Shown here piece by piece: positions 10,601-19,354 of a stretch of 41,894 nucleotides of DNA (the first letter of the stretch is position 1; each line of letters starts with the position of its first letter). The translations under genes and the position numbers were made by a program. The stretch is taken from positions 1 through 41,894 of the forward strand of contig DATIPQ010000127.1 in NCBI GenBank assembly GCA_035471785.1. The letters are read 5' to 3'. A model generated the notes under the pieces. The model was given only the letters and a program-made list of their open reading frames with translations, had not been told where the DNA came from and searched no databases. Origin of the DNA: Acidobacteriota bacterium (GTDB lineage Bacteria; Acidobacteriota; UBA6911; RPQK01; DATIPO01).

Positions 10601-11432
10601 CGGACAGGTCGAGACGCCCGTCATCAGCAAACGCTTTCCCCACTTCGAATTGTCGTTGCGCCTCACAAGCGAGGACTTCCTCAAGACTCCCCGCGGCTCG
10701 CAGCGCAACTGGGTCATCGACCGCACCTTGGAAGAATGCGCTCAGGACCTGCGCCAACTGGACTCGCTGACCCGGCGCTTCGTGGCCGGCGGCGAGCGGA
10801 TCGAGATCCAGGGAGATTTAAGCGATTCGGAAGCCCGCTTGAACGATTCCGAGCTGGTAATCGAGGGCCAGCAGATCATGCAGGATTGGCAGAAGCCCCT
10901 GATGCGCGAACTGGCCGCGGCTGTCGCGGAGCATCATGGCGACGTGCTGGAAATCGGCTTCGGAATGGGCCTTTCCGCCGGCTACATCCAGGAGCAAGGG
11001 GTGCGGCGGCACATCATCATCGAAGCCAACCGCAAAGTGGCCGATGCCGCCCGGATCTGGCGGCGGCGTTATCCCGACCGCCAGATCCAGATCGTGCAGG
11101 CCAAGTGGCAGGACGTCATCGAAGAACTCGACCCGGTGGACGGCGTGCTCTTCGACACCTATCCGATGACCGAAGAGGAGTTCCGCCGCCACGTCATCAG
11201 CGACGTCACTTTCGCCCAGCACTTCTTTCCTTTCGCGGCCGGCTGTCTCAGGGCCGGCGGCGTCTTTACCTATTACAGCAACGAAATCGATTCGCTCAGC
11301 CGCCGCCACCAGCGGGCGCTCTTCCAGTATTTCTCGTCGCTGAGAGTCAACGTTGTGGAAGGACTCGAGCCGCCCGCCGATTCCCAGAACTGGTGGGCCG
11401 ACTCGATGGCCGTGGTGCGAGCCTACAAGTAG
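7620..11432 (+). CDS. NRPS, C-A(N-lobe and A8)-GAMT-like methyltransferase; ends inside the A domain
   Basis: About 1270 aa from the ATG at 7620 (a second ATG follows at 7623). An upstream ATG at 7563 would overlap the carbamoyltransferase by 47 bases and adds an unrelated leader. C3 spans about 25-450; its active-site motif is HHIIFDF, so the usual Gly is Phe. A3 spans about 470-930 (TSGSSGESKG near 643, NAYGPTEAI near 786, A8 DDEVKIRGVRV near 902), with pocket D-V-E-N-I-G-A-I-T. Glu at position 239 would suit a cationic side chain. After A8 comes a linker of about 130 residues and then a methyltransferase (about 1070-1270) with VLEIGFGMG, VLFDTYPMTEEEF, RAGGVFTYYSNE and PPAD, the pattern of guanidinoacetate N-methyltransferase. 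The protein stops at TAG 11430-11432 without A9-A10, so it lacks the adenylation lysine. These parts follow in the same frame in the next gene. Confidence 0.92.
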   Translation: MMKPTKEELFRQELERQGLVLARTDRIEKRPGPREGEASFAQRRLWLNQMLDQESTVYNVLLALKIEGRLAFPAAAQALQVIVDRHEALRTCFRVVEGKPHQIVRPWLAAQLGCVDLTGLADPSRLLDEIVSRKQRTAFRLDSGPLFDFTLVRVVPGVTVVLIALHHIIFDFLSSQVLFDEFNRLYGDFLQGLPCDLPELRVHYLDYSHWQQQNFEAERSAAALQYWKRWLGSGEEMAVTEVPGDRNGLSQARFQPAYCPFEIPSEVAREVNRVSRQAGVSAFCVWLAGFHLLLQRYTDADDVLVCVPHSERNDPDLENAIGFFINFVVVKLRVLRHLSFQETLKVLNDTYLEAIGDKAYPFDKLVEALSPARQQGMTRLGEVGFGYQRTTRSDWQLGGLKVSFLDVNVPIAKSEFSLSIFEGPQECRGYIEYNAARYSGAMIEGMTRHYCDLLSRLLKAPQQPLGAVLQASLERPSPRRQAAQAADGRCLSGLFERQAERVPDRTALIVDGVHLSYRSVNRRANQIARHLRRNGVGLQSAVGLLLPRGVDAYLGLLAVLKCGAVYVPMDPKHPAAYLAKMAETADVSHILAPAGEAASWGQALAGLPLEILDAESVRRQAGSEPAGNLDLPLSPRMTAYVCFTSGSSGESKGVAVAHGAAARHMGCFVDALSFSEGDRVLQFSALTFDVSLEQVFSAWSVGAALLPRGDQVWGVREFVDFLQQEQVTVANPPTTYWNQVVKVGAASGLRIEGGALRCMIAGGEAMLAASARLWWQMSAQEVRLVNAYGPTEAIITATLQEVSDPQGLEAGSSAPIGRSLQGRRAYVADRQGLPLPPGASGELYLAGPMLAQGYLKSPRLTALHFQPASPSGQEETPGGRAYRSGDRVRLRPDGAFEFLQRQDDEVKIRGVRVTPGLIESVLLENSKIVEGAVVVRQGNGFQPAGNGGPSGDDQAAWMALVQGLPEAFLGQALDEIEALERQSPPASPAPGPEDGQVETPVISKRFPHFELSLRLTSEDFLKTPRGSQRNWVIDRTLEECAQDLRQLDSLTRRFVAGGERIEIQGDLSDSEARLNDSELVIEGQQIMQDWQKPLMRELAAAVAEHHGDVLEIGFGMGLSAGYIQEQGVRRHIIIEANRKVADAARIWRRRYPDRQIQIVQAKWQDVIEELDPVDGVLFDTYPMTEEEFRRHVISDVTFAQHFFPFAAGCLRAGGVFTYYSNEIDSLSRRHQRALFQYFSSLRVNVVEGLEPPADSQNWWADSMAVVRAYK
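10827..11429 (+). other. GAMT-like methyltransferase domain inserted after the A8 core
   Basis: This segment of the 7620-11432 protein aligns by eye along its whole length with guanidinoacetate N-methyltransferase: a helix ending IMQDWQKPLMRELAAA, then the SAM loop VLEIGFGMGLSAG, the acidic strand HIIIEANRKV, KWQDVIEEL, the VDGVLFDTYPMTEEEF strand-loop, RAGGVFTYYSNE, and a final PPAD plus a hydrophobic strand. GAMT has VLEVGFGMAIAAS, FDGILYDTYPLSEE, KPGGVLTY and VPPAD at the same places. Ordinary NRPS N-MT domains carry a different set of motifs. Its position between A8 and A9 is the usual site for NRPS methyltransferase insertions. Methylation of a side-chain guanidine is the natural inference; methylation of the alpha-amine is the alternative. 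Confidence 0.82.
11430..11432 (+). other. In-frame TAG splitting adenylation domain A3
   Basis: This stop ends the 7620 gene right after the methyltransferase domain. The following codons (11433-11450, reading L-S-G-H-S-L) keep the same frame and run straight into the ATG at 11451, whose product begins with the missing A9-A10 lobe. No convincing ribosome-binding site lies between. Possible explanations are a nonsense mutation, a base-call error, amber read-through, or a true gene split with reinitiation. Confidence 0.85.
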
Positions 11433-11450
11433 CTTTCCGGACATTCACTC

Positions 11451-13460
11451 ATGCAACAATACCTTCGCAGAATTCAGTCCCTTTCCCCCGACCAGCGCTC
11501 GAAGCTGAACCAGAAGTTGAGCGACTGGCGCGCCTCCCAAGCCAAATCGGAGAAATCGTTGGCCCTTTTCTACGTTCCCCAGGGTCGGCTCTCGCCCGAA
11601 GAGGTCAGGGACTTTCTGGAGGCGCGGGTGCCCGACCACATGCTGCCCTCCGAGTTCGTCGAGTTGGAGCGCCTGCCCCGCACCGCCAACGGCAAGATCG
11701 ACCGCCAGGCCCTGCTGAAAATGGACGGGGGGCCTTTGCCTGCCGAGCATTCCAAAGTGGCCGCCCCTTCCACCGTCACCGAAAGGCGCATGGCCGAGAT
11801 CTGGAAGAAGGTGCTCCACCGTCCCCAGGTCAACGCCGACGACAACTTCTTTCAACTGGGCGGACACTCGCTGCTGGCCACCCAGGTGATTATGGAGATC
11901 GAGCAGGCCTTGGGGCTGCAGGTGCCTCTCAACACCATCTTCAAGCACCGCACGCTTTCAAAGCTGAGCGCCTACCTCGACCAACTGCCGCGTCCCGGAG
12001 GCGATTCCGAGGAAGTCTCGCGGGAGGTCCCCGCGGAAGGCATTCCGCTTTCCAACGCCCAGCGCCGGCTTTGGTACATCTCCCAGGTCAGCGAGGGCGG
12101 ACTCGAGTACAAGATCGTCAAGGTGCTCAACATGGAGGGCCGCCTCAACGTGGCGGCGGTCAGCCAGGGGCTGTGCGCGGTCGCACACCGTCACGAAGCG
12201 CTCAGGACCTGCTTCGGCTACGTCTCCGGCAAGCTCGTCCAGAAAGTCCTTCCCAGCGAAAGCGTCTCGGTCGACCACGTCGACCTTTCAGGACTCTCGG
12301 CGGAGTCCGCCGAGGAGACCTTCCGCCGACTGGAGGAAGAGGTGCTTCTGAGTCCTTTCGACCTGGAAAAGGGGCCGCTCATCCGCATGATTCTGGTCAA
12401 GTACGACGATACGCGGGCCCGCCTGATTTTCGACGCTCACCACATCGTCATCGACGGCTGGTCGGTGGGCATTCTGGTCAAGGAACTGAACAGCTTCTTC
12501 CGCAGTTTTTCCCACGGCCTGCCCAGCCGGATGAGTCCTCTCTCGACCCAGTACCGCCACTACGCAGCCAAGGAAAAAGAGCGGCTGGACGCCAAGGAAC
12601 TGGATCGCCAACTGACCTACTGGCGCGGCAAGCTGGGCGGAATGCCTCCGCTCGAATTCAAGCGGTCGCGGCTGAGTCAGAGCGGGCCCGGACCCGACGG
12701 CGAGATCGATTTCGAACTGCCGGACGGATTGCAGGAGCGTATCGCCAAGATCTGTGCCGAGCTGCAGATCACGCCCTTCATGTTTCTGACCAGCGTCTAC
12801 TACCTGCTGCTCTACATCCACACCGGCTCCCGCGACATCGCTATCGGGACCGACGTGGCCAACCGCGATTCCAAGGCCCACGCCGAGTTGATCGGGTTCT
12901 TCGTCAATCAGTTGGTGATTCGCCTGACCGCCCAGGAGCACTTCAGCTTCCGCCAGCTTTGCCAGAGCACCCGCGACTGCGTGGAGGAAGCCTTTGCCCA
13001 TAAAGATGTCCCTTACGATGCGCTGGTCCGTGAGCTGCGCTCCTCAGAGAGCAGGCGCGACTCTCTCTTCAGGGCCAAGTTCGTCTTTCATCATTCCATT
13101 CCCGACATCGCCATCGGGGGCATTGAAACCAGCTTCATCGAGGTCAAGCCGCGCATGGGCAAGTTCGACCTGCTGCTCAACGTTGAGGAGCGGGACGACG
13201 GTTTGACCGGAAAGTTCGAGTACAGCGGGGCTGTCTTCGACGAGCCCGCCGTAGCCCGCATGATCACCCACTTCCGCCAGCTTTGCCAGAACGCAGCGGC
13301 GGACGTAGAAGCTTCATTGCAAGCCTTGGCCAACCAGGTCACGGCCGCCGATGCCGAGAGGTCGCGGCGCCACCTGGAAGTGGCCAGGGAAGGCCGTCGC
13401 CGCGATCTCCGTAACTTCTTGCAGTCGCGCAACCGGCGCGTCTCCAACACCTCCGCCTGA
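11451..13460 (+). CDS. NRPS, A(C-lobe)-T-C, completing the split third module
   Basis: 669 aa. Residues 1-85 are not a whole A domain but its last part: a VPDHMLPSEFVELERLP stretch (A9 region), then TANGKIDRQALL near 76-87, carrying the A10 lysine that the upstream protein lacks. T3 follows (about 105-175; LGGHS with Ser near 140), then C4 (about 190-640) with intact HHIVIDGWS near 331. It is in the same frame as the 7620 gene and starts 18 bases after its TAG. A start at 11451 has no clear Shine-Dalgarno, so it may be made by coupling or read-through. The C-terminal C4 would join residue 3 to the Asn loaded by the next synthetase. As written, the two proteins must act together for module 3 to work. 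Confidence 0.9.
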   Translation: MQQYLRRIQSLSPDQRSKLNQKLSDWRASQAKSEKSLALFYVPQGRLSPEEVRDFLEARVPDHMLPSEFVELERLPRTANGKIDRQALLKMDGGPLPAEHSKVAAPSTVTERRMAEIWKKVLHRPQVNADDNFFQLGGHSLLATQVIMEIEQALGLQVPLNTIFKHRTLSKLSAYLDQLPRPGGDSEEVSREVPAEGIPLSNAQRRLWYISQVSEGGLEYKIVKVLNMEGRLNVAAVSQGLCAVAHRHEALRTCFGYVSGKLVQKVLPSESVSVDHVDLSGLSAESAEETFRRLEEEVLLSPFDLEKGPLIRMILVKYDDTRARLIFDAHHIVIDGWSVGILVKELNSFFRSFSHGLPSRMSPLSTQYRHYAAKEKERLDAKELDRQLTYWRGKLGGMPPLEFKRSRLSQSGPGPDGEIDFELPDGLQERIAKICAELQITPFMFLTSVYYLLLYIHTGSRDIAIGTDVANRDSKAHAELIGFFVNQLVIRLTAQEHFSFRQLCQSTRDCVEEAFAHKDVPYDALVRELRSSESRRDSLFRAKFVFHHSIPDIAIGGIETSFIEVKPRMGKFDLLLNVEERDDGLTGKFEYSGAVFDEPAVARMITHFRQLCQNAAADVEASLQALANQVTAADAERSRRHLEVAREGRRRDLRNFLQSRNRRVSNTSA

Positions 13461-13474
13461 CCGCCCCGTCGAGT

Positions 13475-16400
13475 ATGAGCACCAATCCCGTATCCCCCAG
13501 CCAGGCCCTGGCCCTCTCGTCCACCGAGAAGCGGCTTTGGACGCTGCGCCGAAAATTCGGTTTGCAGCTCTGCGGCTTCTTCGCCTGCCATATCGGCGAG
13601 GAATTAGATGCGGTGCGGCTTGAAGAGGCGGCGCGGGAGGTGGTGGCGCGTCACGACATCCTCAGTTGCCGGCCCGTGGAGAGCCTAGAAGGCGCTTCCC
13701 CGGCCGCTTGCGCCTTTGCGTTCCAAGAGCGACGCGCTGTGGAACCCGCGGAGGACTTCCAGGACTGTGTCTCCCGGCTGCTGGCCGAGCTGCAAGACGA
13801 GGCGGAAGGCGGCCAACCCGAAGGCATCAGGCTGATCCTCGAAGAGATCGAGGCTGACCGTTTTCTTCTGGCCGGACGGATTCCCTCCTTGCAGGCGGAC
13901 GCCATCAGCGTCCTGCACTTCCTCCGTCAGCTTCAAGCCGCCTACCGTTCGGGACCGGCGGCGCAAGAGGACCGGCTGGTGGCCCAGTATCGCGACGTGG
14001 CCGCCTGGCTCAACGAATCGGCACAAGACGGACTCGCCGCTTCGGCTGAGGCTTTCTGGCGCCGGCACCTGGCGCCGGTGCCCTGGGAGCTGGAGCTGCC
14101 CGTCGACAGGTCAGCCGCCCCTGAAAGCCCCGTCTTCCGGCCCGCGGCGCTGGACTGGGTTCTGCCCCCCTCAGTGGCCCGCAAGGCCATGAGTTCCTCG
14201 GGAGAGGAGTGGTTGAGCCGGCAACTCGGGGCCGCCGGATGCGCCTGGCTGTCGCTTATGGGTTCCCGCCAACAGGTCTACCTGGGAGTCGCTCTCAGCG
14301 GACGCCCCTACCAGGAACTGGAAGAAGCCATCGGACCCTACGAAAAGTGCGTCCCCCTGACGGCCCGTGTGGAAGCGGCGACCACCTTCCGCCGTCTCGC
14401 AGAAGAACTGGGACGCGACCTGGGCGAACTGTCGGATTGGCAGGAATGGTTCGACCTGGCGCTGGGAGACGGGGATGACAGCCCGGCCTCGCAACTGCCC
14501 GGTTTTCCTCTCTGCCTGCAGGTCCGCTGGCAGCCGCGGTCGTCGAAAAGCGGCCATTGGCGGCCAGAGCTTTTGCTGACAGCGTCGGACCGTTACGACG
14601 TCAAGCTGGCGTGTTCGATCGGGGACGGAGGCGTCCATTCTCAAATCCACTACAACGCGGCGCTCTACTCGCGTGCCTCCATGCGGCGCCTGGGCCAGCA
14701 GATCAATGCCCTGCTGGCCTTGATGGAAGACGAGCCCCAAGCGAGGGTCTTGGAGGCAAGCGCTCTGTCCCCGTCGGAGCGGGTAGACCTGGACGCCCTC
14801 TCGCAAGGCCCCGAAAGCCCCTTCAGCGGCTGTTTCCATGAACTTTTCGAGAGGCAGGCAGGACGGACCCCCGACACCGTCGCGGCGGCCGACGGCCAGC
14901 GTTCATTGAGCTACCGCTGTCTCAATCAACTGGCCAACCGCCTGGCCCGCCAGCTCGAGCAGGCGGCTGATGTGGGACCGGAGGCCACGGTGGCCCTGCA
15001 TCTGGGGACCTCGATCGAGGCCCAAGTCGCTATCCTGGCCGTCCTCAAGACCGGTTCGGCCTTCGTTCCTCTCGACCCGCAATGGCCCGCCAAGCGGACG
15101 CAAGCCGTGCTTGAGGAAAGCCGTGCGGTCGTAGTCCTGACCAGTGAAGCGGATGACCTGGACGCGGGGGCGACGCCTCGCATCCGCATCGATCTGGAGC
15201 GCCTGGCCGAAGAGGGCTCATCGGCTAACCCCACGACCCGCCTTCAACCCGGCCACCTGGCCTACGTCCTCTACACTTCGGGAACCTCGGGACGCCCCAA
15301 GGGAGCCATGATCACCCAGGCAGGCCTCTCCAACTACCTGTCCTGGAGCGCCTCTTACTATGGCTTGGGCCCGGGACGAAAAGCGCTGGTGCATTCACCG
15401 CTCACCTTCGATTTCACCCTTACCTGTCTGCTGGCCCCTTTGGCGGCGGGAGGAACGGTTTACCCCTGCTTCAGCGACACGCCCGTCGAGTCGCTGGCCG
15501 ACCAGTTAACGCTTCTAGGAGGGGCCAGCCTCATCAAGCTGACGCCCACCACCGTCGGTCCCTTGCGGCGCCTCTTGCAGGTCCGCCAGGCGCCTTGCCG
15601 GGTGGACTGCATGATTCTGGGAGGCGAGGCCCTGATCGGGAACCGCGACCTGTGGACCCTGGCCCGATCCCTGCGGGCCGACGTCGTCAACGAATACGGC
15701 CCCACCGAGTGCGTGGTGGGTTCCAGCGTTTACCGGGTGGGCCACCGACAAGCCGTCCAAGGCCCGCTACCCATCGGACGTCCGCTTGCCAATACGCGCC
15801 TGCGCCTGCTCAGGCCCGGGGGAGAGGCAGCCGAAACCTGGAGAGAAGCGGAGATTTTCATCGGCGGACGCGGCTTGGCCCGCGGCTATTTGGCCAACCC
15901 TGCCCTGACCGCACAGTCCTTTCTGCCCGATGCGGCCTTGGGCGGCAGCCGAGGCGGGCGCCTCTACCGCAGCGGGGACGTGGGACGCTGGCTGGGCAGC
16001 GGCCAGATGCTATACCTGGGCCGCCGCGACTCCCAGGTCAAGATCAGGGGCTACCGCATCGAACTGGCTGAGATCGACTTGGCGCTCCGCTCCCACCCCG
16101 ACGTTGCAGACTGCGTCGTGACGCTGGTGGAACGCCAGGAGTCCCATCCCGCTCTGGCGGCCTTTGTGGTGGCCCGCCAAGGCCGGCGGGTGGAGCCCGA
16201 AGTCGTGCGCCGCAGCCTCTCCTCGACGTTGCCCCAATACATGATCCCCGGCGCCATCCATCCCGTGAGGACGCTGCCGGTCACCCGGCACGGCAAGGTC
16301 GACTTGCCAGCCTTGCAAGATGCCGTCGCCGAGGCGGCCGAGGCCGAGAAGCCGACGGCGGCTCCCAGCTCCGAGTCGGAAAAGATCCTGCATGGCCTGT

Positions 16401-19351
16401 GGCAGCAAGTGCTGGGACGCGAGCAGATCGGCATCGACGACAACTTCTTCCAGTTGGGGGGCGATTCCATTCTCAGCATTCAAGTGCTGGCCCGCGCCAA
16501 CCAGCAGGGATTGCGCCTGCGTCCCAAGGACATGCAGGATCATCCCACCATCCGCCAACTGGCCCGCATCGCCTCTCAGGACGCCGATGTTGCGGCTCAG
16601 CAGCCGCCATCTCGGGAGATGTCCGGAGAAGTGCCCCTCTCCCCCCTGCAGCGCCGCTTCTTCGAATGGGACTTGCCCGAGGCTCACCACTACAATCAGT
16701 CGTTGCTGCTCTCCCTGGACGGGCGTTGGACGCAGCAGCACTTCAGTCAGGCCCTGAGAGCCGTCATCGAGCATCATGACGCCCTGCGGCTCTACTTCCA
16801 AAAGGGGGAGGACGGCTACCGGCAACACTGCGCCGCCGCGGCTCAGGCCCAGGTGCTGACCTGGGTGGACGCCAGCTCCACGCCCGATCCGCAGCGTCAG
16901 CACCTGGTGGCCAGCAAAGCCGAAGAGGCCCAGCGCTCCTTCGATCTGAGCCGGCCTCCCCTGCTGAGAGTGATCGTCTTCGAGCAGGGACGGCAAGATC
17001 CGCTGCTCGTCTATCTCGTGGCCCATCACCTGGTCATCGATCACCTCTCCTGGAGCATCCTGCTGGACGATCTGCAGGCGGCTTTGCAACAGGCCCGTTC
17101 AGGGGAATCAGTCCAACTGCCCGCCAAGACCGGGTCCTACCGCTCGATGACGGAGTACCTGGAGAAGCGCGCCCAAGGCGACCTGGCCCAGGAGAAGGAA
17201 TATTGGCTGTCGGAGCGCTGGCGCCGGGCGGTTCCGCTGATCCTCGACCATCCCCAGGGCAGGGAATTGAACACCGTCGAGAACGAAGAGCACATCTCGC
17301 TCACCTTAAACCGCCGCCGCAGCGAACTGCTGCGCGGCGCCAATGCGGCTTACGGCACCCGCACTCTGGACCTGCTTTTGACCGCCTATGCCATGGCCTA
17401 CGCCCGCTGGAGCGGATCTCAAACGCTGGCGCTGGAGCTGGAGAGTCACGGCCGCCATCCTCTCCCGGCAGGGCCCGATGTTTCGCGCACCGTGGGGTGG
17501 TTTACCTCGCTCTACCCGATCCTGCTTTCTCTCACCCGTCCGGCCGACGTGGAACGCTCCATCAAGGAGGTCAAAGAGCAGCTCAGACAGGTCCCCGGCA
17601 ACGGACTGGGCTACGGTTTGCTGCGCTACCTGTCGCCCGACGAGGACGTGCGCCGCCGCTGCGCCGGAATGGAGCCGCCCGACTCCGTCTTCAATTACCT
17701 GGGAGAAGTCGACCGGGCGGTGGGACCCGAGTCGCCTTTTCAATGGCTGCGCTCCTCGCCCGCCGCCAACCGTTCGCCCCGCAATCCGCGCCAGCACCTG
17801 CTTGAAGTCGGGATCTTTCACAGCCAGGGACGCCTGAATGTCAACATCACCTACGCCGGCAAGGCTCACCGCCGCGCCTCGGTGGAGAGTCTGGCCGAGT
17901 CGATCGTCGAGCATCTTGAGAAAATCGCCGGGCACTGCACTGGCCTGGAAGCGCCGGCTTTCACTCCCTCCGACTTTCCGCTGGCCGGCCTGAAGCAGCA
18001 CCAGATCGACGCCATCCTGGCCGAGCATCCCGGCGTGCGGGACATCTATCCGCTTTCCCACACCCAGACGGGAATGCTCTTCCACTCGCTTGCGGCGTCG
18101 CAGTCGAGTCCCTACCTGGTGCAGTTCTGCGTCAGGCTGAGAGGCAAGCTCGACCGGGAGGCCTTCGGCCAGAGCTGGAAGCGGGTGATGGCGCGTCATA
18201 GCGCCTTGCGCACCTCCTTCCTGTGGGAGGACCTTTCCCGGCCCCTTCAGGTCGTCCACGCCGATCCGCCCCTGCCAATGGAAGAGCTGGACTGGCGCGG
18301 CTCGGTAGACGTGCAGCAGCGGCTCCAGGACCTGCTGCGGGAGCAGCGCCTTCAGGGACTCGATTTGAGCCGGGCTCCGCTGCACCGCTTGACGCTGGTC
18401 CGCAGCGCGCCAGATACATTCTTCTTCCTCTGGACCCACCACCACATCCTGGTCGACGGATGGTCGACCAGCAATGTGCTCAGGGAGGTTCTGGCCGGCT
18501 ACCGGGTCTTGTCCCGGGGAGAGCCGTTGGCCCGGCAGCCGGCCCGGCCTTACCGCGAGTACATCGAATGGCTGCTGTCCAAGTCGCCTCAAGAAGGGCG
18601 GAGTTTCTGGCAGGAGGCTCTGGAGGGCCTTTCCGGTCCCACCGAGCTGGCCTTGCCGAGTCCGCCCGGCGGGGATGAACTCCAGGCCCACCGCGAAGCC
18701 ATGCTGGAGCTGAAGTCTGAAGACGTCGAAGATCTGCTGCACATGGCATCGCAGCGGCGGGTGACGCCCAACGCCGTGGTCCAGGCGGCCTGGGCTTTGG
18801 TTCTGGGACGCTACGCGGGCTCTGACGATGTCACCTTCGGAATCACCGTCTCGGGACGTCCCCCCGAACTGGCCGAGGTCGAAGAGCGGGTGGGACTCTT
18901 CATCAATACGCTGCCCATGCGGGTGCGGATCAATCCCGCCACCCCGTCGGCCGACTACCTGGCTCAGGTCAGCAGCCTCCTGCAGGGCGTGCTGGAGCAC
19001 GACTTCCTGCCCCTTGTGGAAATCCAGCAATTGGCCAATCTGCCCGAGAAGGAGAGGCTGTTCGAAACGATCCTTGTGTTTGAAAACTATCCCATGAGCT
19101 TCGATGTCGAGGCGCTGGAGGACGAACTGCGAATCGACGCCCCCAGGTCGGTCGAGCAGACCAACTATCCTCTCACCATCGTAGTGGGCGCCCAGGGCAG
19201 GCAACTGAGCATCAAGGCTGTCTACCATCCCTCCCGTTTCGATTCCACCGCCGTTGGACAGATCCTCAAACACCTTGAAGAGACCCTTCTTTGGATGACG
19301 CGCTCGCAGACGGATCCCATCGGACGCTGCGCCGCGTCCTGGTCGCACTAA
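13475..19351 (+). CDS. NRPS, C*-A-T-E-C (predicted D-Asn module plus next condensation domain)
   Basis: 1958 aa. Residues about 10-440 have condensation-family layout but lack the catalytic motif: where HHxxxDG should be (near 136) the sequence reads IPSLQADAIS, so this C* domain is probably not catalytic. A4 spans about 455-950 (TSGTSGRPKG near 601, NEYGPTECV near 739, HGKVD near 936) with pocket D-F-T-K-I-G-E-V-G, closest to the Asn code. T4 has GGDS with Ser near 998. The epimerisation domain (about 1045-1490) is identified by HHLVIDHLSW near 1184, VGWFTSLYP near 1341 and a GNGLGYGLLRY motif. The last domain C5 (about 1510-1950; HHHILVDGWS near 1656) follows an E domain and should be of the D-L type. 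The active C4 for this module is at the end of the preceding protein, so C4 and C* stand in tandem. An oxygenase gene follows at once. Confidence 0.95.
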   Translation: MSTNPVSPSQALALSSTEKRLWTLRRKFGLQLCGFFACHIGEELDAVRLEEAAREVVARHDILSCRPVESLEGASPAACAFAFQERRAVEPAEDFQDCVSRLLAELQDEAEGGQPEGIRLILEEIEADRFLLAGRIPSLQADAISVLHFLRQLQAAYRSGPAAQEDRLVAQYRDVAAWLNESAQDGLAASAEAFWRRHLAPVPWELELPVDRSAAPESPVFRPAALDWVLPPSVARKAMSSSGEEWLSRQLGAAGCAWLSLMGSRQQVYLGVALSGRPYQELEEAIGPYEKCVPLTARVEAATTFRRLAEELGRDLGELSDWQEWFDLALGDGDDSPASQLPGFPLCLQVRWQPRSSKSGHWRPELLLTASDRYDVKLACSIGDGGVHSQIHYNAALYSRASMRRLGQQINALLALMEDEPQARVLEASALSPSERVDLDALSQGPESPFSGCFHELFERQAGRTPDTVAAADGQRSLSYRCLNQLANRLARQLEQAADVGPEATVALHLGTSIEAQVAILAVLKTGSAFVPLDPQWPAKRTQAVLEESRAVVVLTSEADDLDAGATPRIRIDLERLAEEGSSANPTTRLQPGHLAYVLYTSGTSGRPKGAMITQAGLSNYLSWSASYYGLGPGRKALVHSPLTFDFTLTCLLAPLAAGGTVYPCFSDTPVESLADQLTLLGGASLIKLTPTTVGPLRRLLQVRQAPCRVDCMILGGEALIGNRDLWTLARSLRADVVNEYGPTECVVGSSVYRVGHRQAVQGPLPIGRPLANTRLRLLRPGGEAAETWREAEIFIGGRGLARGYLANPALTAQSFLPDAALGGSRGGRLYRSGDVGRWLGSGQMLYLGRRDSQVKIRGYRIELAEIDLALRSHPDVADCVVTLVERQESHPALAAFVVARQGRRVEPEVVRRSLSSTLPQYMIPGAIHPVRTLPVTRHGKVDLPALQDAVAEAAEAEKPTAAPSSESEKILHGLWQQVLGREQIGIDDNFFQLGGDSILSIQVLARANQQGLRLRPKDMQDHPTIRQLARIASQDADVAAQQPPSREMSGEVPLSPLQRRFFEWDLPEAHHYNQSLLLSLDGRWTQQHFSQALRAVIEHHDALRLYFQKGEDGYRQHCAAAAQAQVLTWVDASSTPDPQRQHLVASKAEEAQRSFDLSRPPLLRVIVFEQGRQDPLLVYLVAHHLVIDHLSWSILLDDLQAALQQARSGESVQLPAKTGSYRSMTEYLEKRAQGDLAQEKEYWLSERWRRAVPLILDHPQGRELNTVENEEHISLTLNRRRSELLRGANAAYGTRTLDLLLTAYAMAYARWSGSQTLALELESHGRHPLPAGPDVSRTVGWFTSLYPILLSLTRPADVERSIKEVKEQLRQVPGNGLGYGLLRYLSPDEDVRRRCAGMEPPDSVFNYLGEVDRAVGPESPFQWLRSSPAANRSPRNPRQHLLEVGIFHSQGRLNVNITYAGKAHRRASVESLAESIVEHLEKIAGHCTGLEAPAFTPSDFPLAGLKQHQIDAILAEHPGVRDIYPLSHTQTGMLFHSLAASQSSPYLVQFCVRLRGKLDREAFGQSWKRVMARHSALRTSFLWEDLSRPLQVVHADPPLPMEELDWRGSVDVQQRLQDLLREQRLQGLDLSRAPLHRLTLVRSAPDTFFFLWTHHHILVDGWSTSNVLREVLAGYRVLSRGEPLARQPARPYREYIEWLLSKSPQEGRSFWQEALEGLSGPTELALPSPPGGDELQAHREAMLELKSEDVEDLLHMASQRRVTPNAVVQAAWALVLGRYAGSDDVTFGITVSGRPPELAEVEERVGLFINTLPMRVRINPATPSADYLAQVSSLLQGVLEHDFLPLVEIQQLANLPEKERLFETILVFENYPMSFDVEALEDELRIDAPRSVEQTNYPLTIVVGAQGRQLSIKAVYHPSRFDSTAVGQILKHLEETLLWMTRSQTDPIGRCAASWSH
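13500..14800 (+). other. Histidine-less condensation-like (interface- or X-like) domain
   Basis: This is the N-terminal domain of the 13475 gene. It has recognisable C-domain landmarks: an early SSTEKRLWTL, VVARHDILSC in place of RHExLRT, a late FWRRHL, and an SGRPYQELEEAIGPYEKCVPL segment in place of the usual GxxxxGRP...IGxFxN region. The HHxxxDG motif is gone. Known non-catalytic C-like domains recruit tailoring enzymes: X domains bind P450s in glycopeptide synthetases, and interface domains position Fe/2OG beta-hydroxylases on siderophore synthetases. With an Fe/2OG oxygenase gene just downstream, a recruitment role is a reasonable inference. Confidence 0.7.
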
Positions 19352-19354
19352 AGA

